Shown: one piece after another, positions 17,471 to 26,200 of the stretch
Layout of the letters: every line of letters starts with the position of its first letter
Position numbering within the stretch: the stretch's first letter is position 1
Assembly (NCBI GenBank): GCA_965261585.1
Contig: CBDHDN010000029.1
Location: 1-64,000 of the forward strand
DNA from: CBDHDN01 sp965261585
GTDB taxonomy: Bacteria; Pseudomonadota; Alphaproteobacteria; UBA6615
Direction of reading: 5' to 3'
DNA length: 64,000 bases
Notes under the pieces: model-generated
What the model was told of the DNA's origin: nothing
Databases searched by the model: none
Seen by the model: the letters and a program-made list of their open reading frames with translations, nothing else
Made by a program: the position numbers and the translations under genes

Positions 17471-18481
17471 TCACTCGACCGCCCGCTTCAGGCTGCGCGG
17501 CCCGTGCGGATGATCGGCGTGGGGATAGGGATGGTGGCCGTGGCCGCGCGCGTGGGAGTGCCCATGGTCGCGCGCGGGGTCGGGGTCCTCGGGTCCAAGC
17601 CCGAGGATGCCCTCGAAATGATGGTGATGGCTTTCCTGCCGCAGCCCGACCTCGGCCTCAAAGCCGAGCACGTGTTCGCGGTACTTGCAGAGCTGGCAGT
17701 TCATCGTGTTGCGGCCGTCGACGATCTCGTCGATGCGCTCGACGAACGCGTCGAGCACCAACGGGTGATCGTTCAGATAGGGCGCCTTGACGAACTCGAT
17801 CGCCGGGCGGGCGGCGGCGGCGGCCTCGACCGCGTCGTAGATGCGGCGCACCAGGACGCCGGTGAACAGGAAATAGGGAAACACGACGATGCGCCGGTAG
17901 CCGAGCCGCGCCGCGTGTTCCAGTGCCGGGCCGACGAGCGGGAAGGTGACGCCGGAATAGGCCGTCTCGCCCCAACCGAAACCATGGCCCTCGCACAGCA
18001 TGCGCGAGACCTTGGCGACGTTCGCGTTGGCGTCGGGATCCGACGTGCCGCGGCCGACGACCATAAGCAGCGTGTCGTGGCGGGCAACCGCGCCGGCCGT
18101 GTCCGCGGCGCGCACGGCGGCGTCTATGCGGTCGCCGGCGGCTCGCACCATGCGCATGTCGAGGCCAAGGTCGCGGCCGTAGCGCAGCGTCATCTCCGGA
18201 TGCCGGGCGGCATAGGTGTTGAGCACGGACGGGATGTCGTTCTTGACGTGGCCGGCGGCGAACAGCATGCCCGGCACGGCCAGCACGTTGCGGATGCCGC
18301 GCGCGCGCAGGTCGTCCAGCCCGTCGCGAATGATCGGCCGGGCGAACTCCAGGAAGCCGTGGGCGAGCGGCCGTGGGGCGACGCGTTCGCGCAACGCCGC
18401 GGCGACATGGCCGAACTCGGCGACCGCGGCAGCGTCACGGCTGCCGTGGCCGCAGACCATGATGCCCCTGCCTTCGTCCAT
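17471..18481 (-). CDS. cbiX: Sirohydrochlorin cobaltochelatase CbiX, long form with MxCxxC and His-rich tail
   Basis: Predicted chelatase of 336 residues that inserts cobalt (or another metal) into sirohydrochlorin. Two CbiX domains are present: residues 5-125 with IMVCGHGSRDAAAVAEF and VLAVPGMLFAAGHVKNDIP, then a second half with LLMVVGRGTSDPDANAN and VVFPYFLFTGVLVRRIYD. The C-terminus has MNCQLC, the MxCxxC pattern that binds an iron-sulfur cluster in long CbiX proteins, and a tail rich in His (HHHHFEG, DHGHSHARGHGHHP). ATG 18481 is chosen because MDEGRGIMVCGHGSRD starts the fold. It heads the cobH-to-cobM operon. Confidence 0.92.
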   Translation of the reverse strand: MDEGRGIMVCGHGSRDAAAVAEFGHVAAALRERVAPRPLAHGFLEFARPIIRDGLDDLRARGIRNVLAVPGMLFAAGHVKNDIPSVLNTYAARHPEMTLRYGRDLGLDMRMVRAAGDRIDAAVRAADTAGAVARHDTLLMVVGRGTSDPDANANVAKVSRMLCEGHGFGWGETAYSGVTFPLVGPALEHAARLGYRRIVVFPYFLFTGVLVRRIYDAVEAAAAARPAIEFVKAPYLNDHPLVLDAFVERIDEIVDGRNTMNCQLCKYREHVLGFEAEVGLRQESHHHHFEGILGLGPEDPDPARDHGHSHARGHGHHPYPHADHPHGPRSLKRAVE

Positions 18482-18569
18482 CCCCGCTTGCCCCCGCGCC
18501 TGCGACGATGCAATAGAGCACGGCGGTGCGCCGAGGCCAAGCGCACGCGGGTGCACTTAGGAATGAACC

Positions 18570-19114
18570 GTGCCTATCCGGTTAACGCACACACCCACAA
18601 CATGTAGTGTTGCGGTGATAGAAAATTCGGGGCCATCAGATCTTGAAGGAATTGTAGAGTTCGAGTGCCGAATTATTCACAAATGACCCTGGGAACTGGT
18701 TTTCAAGGTCGCTCAATACGTCATATGGAGCACGTCGGTTGAGAACCACACACCTGCGTGTCGCTTCGTCTTCGCTGCGGATCAGAGTGCGCAGAAGAGT
18801 AACAGGAGCAGACGGGTTTTTCGCAACGATCCGCGCCAATATGGCGCTTTCTTCGGCTAGTGCCATCAATCGCTGAGGCGATGTCTTTTCATCAGCAGGT
18901 TCCCGTCTGGCCGTGGGTTTCTTCTTTTTTTCCTTGGTCTTCATCAATCTGTCCCCCGATGTTCAGTGCGTAAAGTGAATCAAACCCACGTTCGGACTTC
19001 AGCACAATCAGAAATTTGCCAGATCGAATTCCCCTTGCGGCCGCGACTACCCTTCCCTGCCGTGCGACAGGATACACTACATGTTGTGGGTGTGTGCGTT
19101 AACCGGATAGGCAC
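18570..19114. mobile_element. Non-autonomous terminal-inverted-repeat element (545 bp) with passenger gene
   Basis: Perfect 40-bp terminal inverted repeats begin GTGCCTATCCGGTTAACGCA and close the segment at 18570-18609 and 19075-19114. The same 10 bp, GGAATGAACC, flanks both ends (18560-18569 and 19115-19124), as expected for a target-site duplication. Because the duplicated bases include CC beside one end and GG beside the other, the inverted match reads as 42 bp if they are counted. The only gene inside is a 103-codon non-transposase frame, so movement would need a transposase from elsewhere. The family was not identified. Confidence 0.8.
18636..18947 (-). CDS. Small repeat-like hypothetical protein carried in the TIR element
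   Basis: A 103-residue frame with a very basic N-terminus (KTKEKKKKPTARRE) followed by a helical region. The core AILARIVAKNPSAPVTLLRT and EDEATRRCVVLNRRAPYDVL resembles tandem leucine-rich-variant (LRV) or HEAT-like units, where 'A-x-NP-x-x-P-x-x-LL' recurs. Base composition is lower in GC than the neighbouring cob genes, suggesting acquisition with the element. No transposase or toxin motif is seen. It may start at either of two adjacent ATG codons (18947 or 18944). Function unknown. Confidence 0.55.
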   Translation of the reverse strand: MMKTKEKKKKPTARREPADEKTSPQRLMALAEESAILARIVAKNPSAPVTLLRTLIRSEDEATRRCVVLNRRAPYDVLSDLENQFPGSFVNNSALELYNSFKI

Positions 19115-19121
19115 GGAATGA

Positions 19122-19221
19122 ACCACAGAGGCACAGAGGCATAGAAGTGCAGGTCAAGTTGCGTCACCCCTGATCGAATTGATTCCTTCTGCTTCTCTGA
19201 GTGTCTCTGTGCCTCTGTGGT
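19122..19221. repeat. Inverted repeat with CACAGAGGCACAGAG arms
   Basis: The arm ACCACAGAGGCACAGAG (19122-19138) pairs perfectly with CTCTGTGCCTCTGTGGT (19205-19221) around an AT-richer spacer. The right arm lies just before the cobD start at 19252, so it could form a long RNA hairpin in its leader. The TIR element at 18570-19114 abuts it, and the shared GGAATGAACC runs directly into the left arm. It looks like a separate small dispersed repeat; no second copy was noticed in this window. Confidence 0.7.
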
Positions 19222-19251
19222 GATCCTTTAACCCTCGACCTGCGAGGGCTG

Positions 19252-20256
19252 ATGCTGCTTCCCGACCTCTATGCGAACGGCCTGGTGACGCTGCCGGCGA
19301 TCCTGTTGCTGGCGCTGATCATCGACGCCGTCGTCGGCGACATGGGGCGGGTGTTCCGCATCGTGCCGCATCCGGTAGCGCTCGTCGGCGGCACCGCGGC
19401 CTGGCTCGAGCGGCGGCTCAACCGGCCGCGGCGCAGCCGGCGCGCCCGGGCCATCCGGGGCCTCGTGGTCGCGGTCGCGCTGCCGGCGTTGGCCGCGGCG
19501 GTGGGCTGGGGCATCGCCGCCGGCGCGGCGCGGGTGCCCTACGGGCAGGCGATCGAGCTCGCCGTCGTCGCCGTGCTGGTCGCCCAGCGCAGCCTGTTCG
19601 ATCATGTGCGCCGCGTCGGCCGGGCGCTGACACGCGACGGCTTGGGCGGCGGGCGCGCGGCCGTGCGCCACATCGTCGGCCGCGACCCCGATGGCCTCGA
19701 CGAACATGGCGTCGCCCGGGCGGCGATCGAGAGCCTGGCCGAGAACTTCGCCGACAGTGTCGTCGCGCCGGCCTTCTGGTACCTGCTGTTCGGGCTGCCT
19801 GGGCTGCTGGCCTACAAGTGTGTCAATACGCTCGACAGCATGCTGGGCCACCGCTCGCCGCGCTATGCGGCGTTCGGCGCCGCGTCGGCGCGGCTGGACG
19901 ATGTGATGAACCTGGTGCCGGCGCGCATCGCCGCCGCCATGATCGCCGGCGCGGCGCTGTTCGCGCCGCAGGGCCGGCCGGGCCGCGCCGTCATAGTGAT
20001 GGTGCGCGACGCGCGCAAGCATCCCTCGCCCAACGCCGGCTGGCCCGAGGCGGCGATGGCCGGCGCGCTGGGCGTCGCCCTGTTGGGCCCGCGCCGCTAT
20101 GACGGCGAGGTCGCCGACGGGCCCTGGCTGGGCGCCGAGTTCACGGCACGGGTGACGCCGGTGGACATCGGGCGCGCGCTCTACGTCTTCACCGTCGCCT
20201 GCCTCCTCGACGGCGCCCTGATCGTCGCACTGGCGGTGTTAGTGCGGTTCTCTTGA
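19252..20256 (+). CDS. cobD: Adenosylcobinamide-phosphate synthase (CobD/CbiB)
   Basis: Membrane enzyme attaching the aminopropanol arm to adenosylcobyrate. The 334-residue protein begins with a helix LPAILLLALIIDAVVGD and has the family block ARAAIESLAENFADSVVAPAF followed by WYLLFGLPGLLAYKCVNTLDSMLG written across a helix. RYAAFGAASARLDDVMNLVPAR and DARKHPSPNAGWPEAAMAGAL are strong CbiB signatures. ATG 19252 is used because the frame upstream encodes only the inverted-repeat sequence. It is convergent with cobQ. Confidence 0.93.
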   Translation: MLLPDLYANGLVTLPAILLLALIIDAVVGDMGRVFRIVPHPVALVGGTAAWLERRLNRPRRSRRARAIRGLVVAVALPALAAAVGWGIAAGAARVPYGQAIELAVVAVLVAQRSLFDHVRRVGRALTRDGLGGGRAAVRHIVGRDPDGLDEHGVARAAIESLAENFADSVVAPAFWYLLFGLPGLLAYKCVNTLDSMLGHRSPRYAAFGAASARLDDVMNLVPARIAAAMIAGAALFAPQGRPGRAVIVMVRDARKHPSPNAGWPEAAMAGALGVALLGPRRYDGEVADGPWLGAEFTARVTPVDIGRALYVFTVACLLDGALIVALAVLVRFS

Positions 20257-20315
20257 GGGCGCCGCGTGCGGGGTGGCTGGCGGGATTCCGCGCGATTTCC
20301 TACACGGCGGCCTGA

Positions 20316-21851
20316 TCAACGAACGCTGACGTCAGCACCGGACGGCTGCCGCGCGATGGCGAGCAGACGGTCCAGATCGAGGTGGCGTTCCAAATGGTCG
20401 GCGAGGGCGTCGAGGGTCGTCTCGATCGTCGCCTCGTAGGCCGTGTCGGCGGCGTGGGCCGGGTCGAGGGTGGCGAGGAAGGCGTGGCGGAAGGCGTCGG
20501 CGGCGAACAGGCCGTGGATCGTACAGCCGGCGACGCGGCCGTCGGCGGAGCGCGCGCCCTCGGGCCGCGCGGCCTCGGGCCGGGGGGCGGCGCCGTCGGC
20601 GATGCGCAGCAGGGGGCGGGCACAGTCGGGGCCGGTCGTGCGGCCGACGTGCATCTCATAGCCGGTGAAGCGCGCGTCGTGGTGGAACGCCGTGCCGCTG
20701 ACCTGGCGCAGCATCTTGTCGGCGCTCATGACGGTCGCGACGTCGAGCAGGCCGAGGCCGGCGGTCGTGCCGGGCGGGCCCTCGACGCCGTCGGGGTCGG
20801 CGACGCTGCGGCCGAGCACCTGGTAGCCGGCGCAGATGCCGAGGATCGTGGCACCCTGGCGGTGGGCGGCGCGGATGTCGATGTCCCAGCCCTGGGCGCG
20901 CAGGTGGTCGAGCTCCGCCCGGGTCGATTTCGAGCCCGGCAGCAGGATCAGATCGGCGTCCATCGGCAGCGGCCGGCCGGGCTCGACAATGTCGAGGGCG
21001 ACGTCGGGCTCGGCGGCGAGCGGGTCGAGGTCGTCGAAGTTGGCGATGCGCTGAAAGCGTGGCACGGCGATCTTGATCGGGGCGGCCGCGCGCCGAGCAG
21101 CCGGCGTTGCGGGGTGGAGGGCGAGGCTGTCCTCGGCCGGCAGGCGCGCGGCGGCGGCGAAATAGGGAACGACGCCGGCGCAGGCGAGGCCCGTGTGCGT
21201 CGCGATGACGCCCAGGGCGCCGTCGAACAGGCGTGCGTCGCCGCGGAACTTGTTGACGATGTAGGCGGCGATGCGGGCGTGCTCGGCCTCCGGCAGCACG
21301 GCCATGGTGCCGACGAGGCTGGCGATCGCGCCGCCGCGCTCGACGTCGGCGATCAGCACGACCGGCACGTCGGCGGCCTCGGCAAAGCCCATGTTGGCGA
21401 TGTCGCCGGCCCGCAGGTTGACCTCGGCCGGGCTACCGGCGCCCTCGACGACGACCAAATCGGCGGCCGTGCCGAGGCGGTGGAAGCTCTCCAGCACGGC
21501 CGGCAGCAGCCGTGGCTTCCAGCCGTGATAGTCGCGCGCCCCGGCATGGCCGAGGACGCAGCCCTGGACGACGACCTGGGCGCCGCCCTCGCTTTCAGGC
21601 TTCAGCAGCACCGGGTTCATGTCGACCGTCGGGGCGACGCCGCAGGCGCGGGCCTGCAGCGCCTGGGCGCGGCCGATCTCGCGGCCGTCGTTGGTGACGG
21701 CGGCGTTGTTCGACATGTTCTGCGGCTTGAACGGGCGCACGTTCAGGCCGCGCCGGGCATAGGCCCTGCAGAGCCCGGCAACGATCAGGGATTTGCCGAC
21801 GTCCGAGCCGGTGCCCTGCAGCATCAGGGCCGGCGTCGACCGGCCGGTCAC
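20316..21851 (-). CDS. cobQ: Cobyric acid synthase
   Basis: Glutamine- and ATP-dependent amidation of carboxylates b, d, e and g of adenosylcobyrinate a,c-diamide. The N-terminal domain has the P-loop MLQGTGSDVGKSLIVAGLCR and FKPQNMSNNAAVTNDGREI. The amidotransferase domain has LLPGSKSTRAELDHLRAQG and ILGICAGYQVLG with the nucleophile Cys, then VAGCTIHGLF. GTG 21851 gives 511 residues and a GTGA overlap with the SYLF gene; ATG 21824 would remove the usual leader before the P-loop. It ends the riboswitch-led operon and is convergent with cobD. Confidence 0.94.
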   Translation of the reverse strand: MTGRSTPALMLQGTGSDVGKSLIVAGLCRAYARRGLNVRPFKPQNMSNNAAVTNDGREIGRAQALQARACGVAPTVDMNPVLLKPESEGGAQVVVQGCVLGHAGARDYHGWKPRLLPAVLESFHRLGTAADLVVVEGAGSPAEVNLRAGDIANMGFAEAADVPVVLIADVERGGAIASLVGTMAVLPEAEHARIAAYIVNKFRGDARLFDGALGVIATHTGLACAGVVPYFAAAARLPAEDSLALHPATPAARRAAAPIKIAVPRFQRIANFDDLDPLAAEPDVALDIVEPGRPLPMDADLILLPGSKSTRAELDHLRAQGWDIDIRAAHRQGATILGICAGYQVLGRSVADPDGVEGPPGTTAGLGLLDVATVMSADKMLRQVSGTAFHHDARFTGYEMHVGRTTGPDCARPLLRIADGAAPRPEAARPEGARSADGRVAGCTIHGLFAADAFRHAFLATLDPAHAADTAYEATIETTLDALADHLERHLDLDRLLAIARQPSGADVSVR

Positions 21852-22552
21852 AGCGGGCTTATCGATGCTCTCAGGGCGTCGGCGCCGGGGTTGTTGACCG
21901 CCGGGTCCGAGACGATTGCCTGCGAGTCGACGGCGCTGCCGTAGTACAGCTGGTTCCACGAATCGCGGGTCTCGATGACCGCGCCCTCGAAGGCGCCGCC
22001 GGCGGACAGCCCCTGGCTGAGCGCATAGGAAAAGATGTCGGCGCCGGCCGCGGTCGTCGTCGAGGCCTCGATATTGCCGCCGATCGGGCCAGCGGCGATG
22101 GCCAGGTCGGCGCCAAGCTTGACCTTGTTCCTGACCACCGCGTCGACGCCGCGGTCGGTCATGATCGTGAACACGACCTCCGAGACCGTGCCGCCGATCT
22201 GCAGGCCGAAGGATGCCGCTGCCAGTGTCACGAACACTGGCGAGCTCCAGGTTCCGTCGTCGCGGCGGGCCAGCAGGACGCCGCTGCCGCCCTCGGCGCC
22301 GAATATGAAGCTGCCCTTGACCAGGGCCGGGATGATCATGACGCCGTAGGATTTCTCTATGGCGGCGTCCAGCGGCTCGCCGACCTGTGGCTGGCGGCGG
22401 ATCGCCGCCAGGGTCAGACGGGCCTTCTCCACCAGCTCCTGCTGCTTGCTGACCGCCTGCGCCGCGCTGGGCGACGCCGTCCAGACAAGCGCCAGCAAGG
22501 CGAGCAATCCCGCCGTCGGCAGGCCGAGCCGGCCGGTTGATATTGCGCGCAT
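21848..22552 (-). CDS. SYLF (YSC84-type) lipid-binding domain protein, exported
   Basis: A 234-residue protein with an N-terminal signal peptide (hydrophobic core LLALLALVWTASPSAAQA). The SYLF domain covers most of the mature part: VEKARLTLAAIRR, SYGVMIIPALVKGSFIFG, GGSGVLLARRDDGTWSSPVF and ASFGLQIGGTVSEVVF. YSC84/SYLF domains bind phosphoinositide-type lipids in eukaryotes; bacterial members have no settled function. It lies 85 bp after cobO and overlaps cobQ by four bases, so it is probably co-transcribed with B12 genes although no link is known. A purine-rich GAAGGGA stands upstream of ATG 22552. Confidence 0.87.
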   Translation of the reverse strand: MRAISTGRLGLPTAGLLALLALVWTASPSAAQAVSKQQELVEKARLTLAAIRRQPQVGEPLDAAIEKSYGVMIIPALVKGSFIFGAEGGSGVLLARRDDGTWSSPVFVTLAAASFGLQIGGTVSEVVFTIMTDRGVDAVVRNKVKLGADLAIAAGPIGGNIEASTTTAAGADIFSYALSQGLSAGGAFEGAVIETRDSWNQLYYGSAVDSQAIVSDPAVNNPGADALRASISPL

Positions 22553-22637
22553 GAATAGGGTCCCTTCACGCTGATGCCTATGGCCGGAAGTGTATCGCAA
22601 ACCGGCCCTCGCCGAAACGCCGGTGGCTGGCGGCGTT

Positions 22638-23261
22638 CTAGAACTCGATCCCCGGCTGCGCCTTGACGCCGGCGCGGAACGGGTGCTTGACGAGGGACAT
22701 GTCGGTCACCAGGTCGGCCGCGTCGATCAGCGCCGGCTTGGCGTTGCGGCCGGTGACGACGACGTGCTGATCGGCGGGCCGCGCGGCCAGGGCGCGCAGC
22801 ACCTCGGCCACGTCCAGATAGTCGTAGCGCAGCACGATGTTGAGCTCGTCGAGCACGACCAGGCGATAGGCCGGGTCGGCCAGCATGGCCGCGGCGGCCG
22901 CCCAGGCGCTGTGCGCCGCGGCGATGTCACGCTGACGGTCCTGGGTCTCCCAGGTAAAGCCCTCGCCCATCACCTCGAGCGTGACGAGCTCGGGGAAGCG
23001 GCCCAGGACGTGGCGCTCGCCGGTCTGCCACTTGCCCTTGACGAACTGGACGATGCCGATGCGCAGGCCGTGGCCGAGGGCGCGCATGACGAGGCCCATG
23101 GCCGCCGTCGTCTTGCCCTTGCCCTTGCCGGTGTGGACCATCAGCAGGCCCTTCTCGATGGTCTTGCCGGCAAGGATCTTGTCGCGCGCGGCCTTCTGCT
23201 TGCGCTTTTTCTCGGCGTGGCGGCGGTCGAGCTCGGCCTCGCTCGGGTGGTCGGTCGTCAT
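22638..23261 (-). CDS. cobO: Cob(I)yrinic acid a,c-diamide adenosyltransferase
   Basis: Transfers the adenosyl group of ATP to the reduced corrinoid cobalt. The 207-residue CobO/BtuR-type protein has the basic leader RRHAEKKRKQKAARDKI, P-loop MVHTGKGKGKTTAAMGLVMR, FVKGKWQTGERHVL, and LVVLDELNIVLRYDYL, ending VKHPFRAGVKAQPGIEF, as in Pseudomonas CobO. ATG 23261 overlaps the cobN stop by four bases; an earlier ATG at 23327 lies inside cobN. It acts right after cobalt insertion by CobN, which fits the gene order. Confidence 0.95.
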   Translation of the reverse strand: MTTDHPSEAELDRRHAEKKRKQKAARDKILAGKTIEKGLLMVHTGKGKGKTTAAMGLVMRALGHGLRIGIVQFVKGKWQTGERHVLGRFPELVTLEVMGEGFTWETQDRQRDIAAAHSAWAAAAAMLADPAYRLVVLDELNIVLRYDYLDVAEVLRALAARPADQHVVVTGRNAKPALIDAADLVTDMSLVKHPFRAGVKAQPGIEF

Positions 23262-26200
23262 GGTGTCTCTCCCGTGCCGGCCAGGGCGTCGAGGCGCCGG
23301 TGGGCCGAGTTCGTGCGCGGCCTCCACAGGCCGCGGTCCAGCGCCTCGCGGAAGCGGGCCGCCATCTCAGCCAGTGCGTCCGGGTTGTGCGTCGCCATGA
23401 ACTCGCGCACGGCGTCGTCCTCGACATAGGCGGCATAGACCATGTCGAACTGATCGTCGCGCACACAGCGTGCGGTCGCCGCGAAGGCGAACAGATAGTC
23501 GACGGTCGCGGCCAGCTCGAACGCGCCCTTGTAGCCGTGGCGCATGACGCCGGCGAGCCATTTCGGATTGACGACGCGGGCGCGGATGACGCGCGAGACC
23601 TCGTCCTCGAGGCGGCGCACCTGGGGCGCGAAGGGGCGCGAGTGATCGTTGTGATAGACGGCCGGCTGGCGACCCGAGGCATGGCGCGTCGCTGCGGCGA
23701 GGCCGCCCTCGAACTGGTAGTAGTCGTCGCTGTCGAGCAGGTCGTGCTCGCGGTTGTCCTGATTGTGGATGACCGCTTGCGTGCGGGCGAGGCGGCGGGT
23801 GAACGCGGCGTGGGCCGGTCGCCCGTCGGCCTCGGCGCCGTAGGCGTAGCCGCCCCAGTGGATATAGGCGCGCGCCAGATCGGCGTCGGACTGCCAGCCG
23901 CGCTCGTCGATCAGCGCCTGCAGGCCGGCCCCATAGGCGCCGGGCTGGGCGCCGAAGACACGCCACAGCGCCGCCTCGGCGCCGTCAGCAGTGCTCTCCG
24001 CCACGACCTGGGCGGCCAGCGGGTTCTCGGCCGGCGGCTCGTCGGCGCGCGCGGCGATGGCCCGCACGGCACCATCGAACAGAGCAATCAGGTTGGGAAA
24101 GGCGTCGCGGAAGAAGCCGGAGACGCGCAGGGTCACGTCGACCCGCGGGCGGCCCAACTCGGCCAGGGGCAGGACCTCGAACCCGGTCACCCGGTGCGAG
24201 GCGGCGTCCCAGAGGGGCCGGGCGCCGATCAGCGCCAGCGCCTGGGCGATATCGTCGCCGCCGGTGCGCATGTTGCTAGTGCCCCAGGCGGACAGGGCCA
24301 TGGCGCGTGGCCAGTGCCCGTGCTCCTGCGCATAGCGCTCGACCAGCAGCCTCGCCGACTTCCAGCCGAGCTCCCACGCCGCCGCCGTCGGCACGGTGCG
24401 GGTGTCGACCGAATAGAAGTTGCGGCCGGTCGGCAGCACGTCGGCGCGGCCACGGGTCGGCGCGCCGGACGGGCCCGGCGGCACGAAGCGTCCGTCGAGG
24501 CCGCGCAGCAGGCCGGCGATCTCGGCCGTGCCGCAGCCGGCGACGGCGGGCCGGATGGTCGCGGCGATGCGGTCCAGCACGGCGCCGGTATGCGTCCAGG
24601 CCGGATCCGCGGCGCGGTGCTCGCCGACCAGGGCCGCGGCCAGCGCCTCGAGGCGCTCGACGGTATCGCCGGCGGTGCGCCACGGGTCGGCGGCGATGGC
24701 CGCGAGCGCCGGCGGGCGGGGGCCGGACCAGGGTGCCGCCATGGCGCAGTCCAGGGGATCGAACGGATCCTCGCCGGTGGCGAGGCCGAGGTCCGCCGCG
24801 AGGGCGCGGGTGAGCGACGCGTCGCCCGGGAGTGGCGGCTGGCGCGCGCCGTGGCGCGGCGTTCGGGTCAAGGCGACCAGCAGGTCGGTCAGCAGTTCGC
24901 CCTGGGGCGCGCTGCCGAAGACATGCAGGCCGTCGCGGATCTGCATTTCCTTCAGCTCGCAGAGATAGGCGTCGAGCCGGGTCAGGGCCGCCACCGGATC
25001 CTCGTCGCGGGTCATGCCGAGGTCGCGGTCGAGGCCGGCGGCCTCGGCTGCCTCGAGGATGCGACGGCGCAGGACGGGCAGGCGCCGCGGGTCCAGATTG
25101 GCGGCCTCGTAGTACTCGTCGACCAGGCCCTCGAGCGCACGCAGCGGGCCATAAGCCTCGGCGCGCGTCAGCGGCGGCGTCAGGTGGTCGATGATGACGG
25201 CCTGGCTGCGCCGCTTGGCCTGGCTGCCCTCGCCCGGGTCGTTGACGATGAACGGATAGAGGTGGGGCAGCGGCCCGAACGCGGCCTCGGGAAAGCACGC
25301 GCCGGACAGCGCGACGGCCTTGCCCGGCAGCCATTCCAGATTGCCGTGCTTGCCCATGTGGACGACGGCGTGGACGTCGAGCGCGGCGCGCAGCCAGGCG
25401 TAGAACGCGAGGTAGCCGTGCGGTGGCACGAGCGCCGGGTCGTGATAGCTCCGGACCGGGTCGATGTTGTAGCCGCGCGCCGGCTGCAGCCCGATCACGA
25501 CGTTGCCGCAGCGCAGGGCGGGGATGGCGAACGCATCCCGCTCGGCCAGGAAGAACGAGTCGCCGGTGGGTGGCCCCCAACGGTCCGTGACGCGGTCGCG
25601 CACCGCCGTCGGCAGTGCCGCGAACCAGGCCGCGTAGACCGCGCGCGGCAGCGTCTCGCGAACCTCGCGGCCGGTGACGCCGGCGTTCGTCGGGCCGGCC
25701 AGCAGTGCCGCGATCAGGGCGGCGCCGTCGTCGGGCACGTCGGCAAGCGTGTAGCCGGCGGCAACCAGTGCGGCGAGTACGTTCAGCGTGCTGGCCGGCG
25801 TGTCGAGGCCGACGCCGTTGCCGATGCGGCCGTCGCGGTTGGGGTAGTTCGCCAGCACGATGGCGACGCGGCGGCCGGCGGCCGGTGTGCGCCGCAGCCG
25901 GCACCAGTTGGCGGCGAGGGCGGCGGTGAAGCGGACCCGGTCGGCGACCGGCCGGTAGCAGACGATGTCGGCCTGGGTCGCCTCGTCGCGGCGGGCGAGA
26001 CCCTTGAACGAGACGGCGCGGGCGAGGATGCGGCCGTCGACCTCCGGCAACGCCACGTTCATGGCGATGTCGCGGGCCGTCAGGCCGTTCGTGCCGGCGC
26101 GCCAGATGTCCTCGTTCGTGGCGGCGAAGACGACCTGCAGCACCGGCGCCTCGGTCGCGTCGAACGGCGTTTCGGCGACCGCCGCGCCGGGCCGCGAGAG

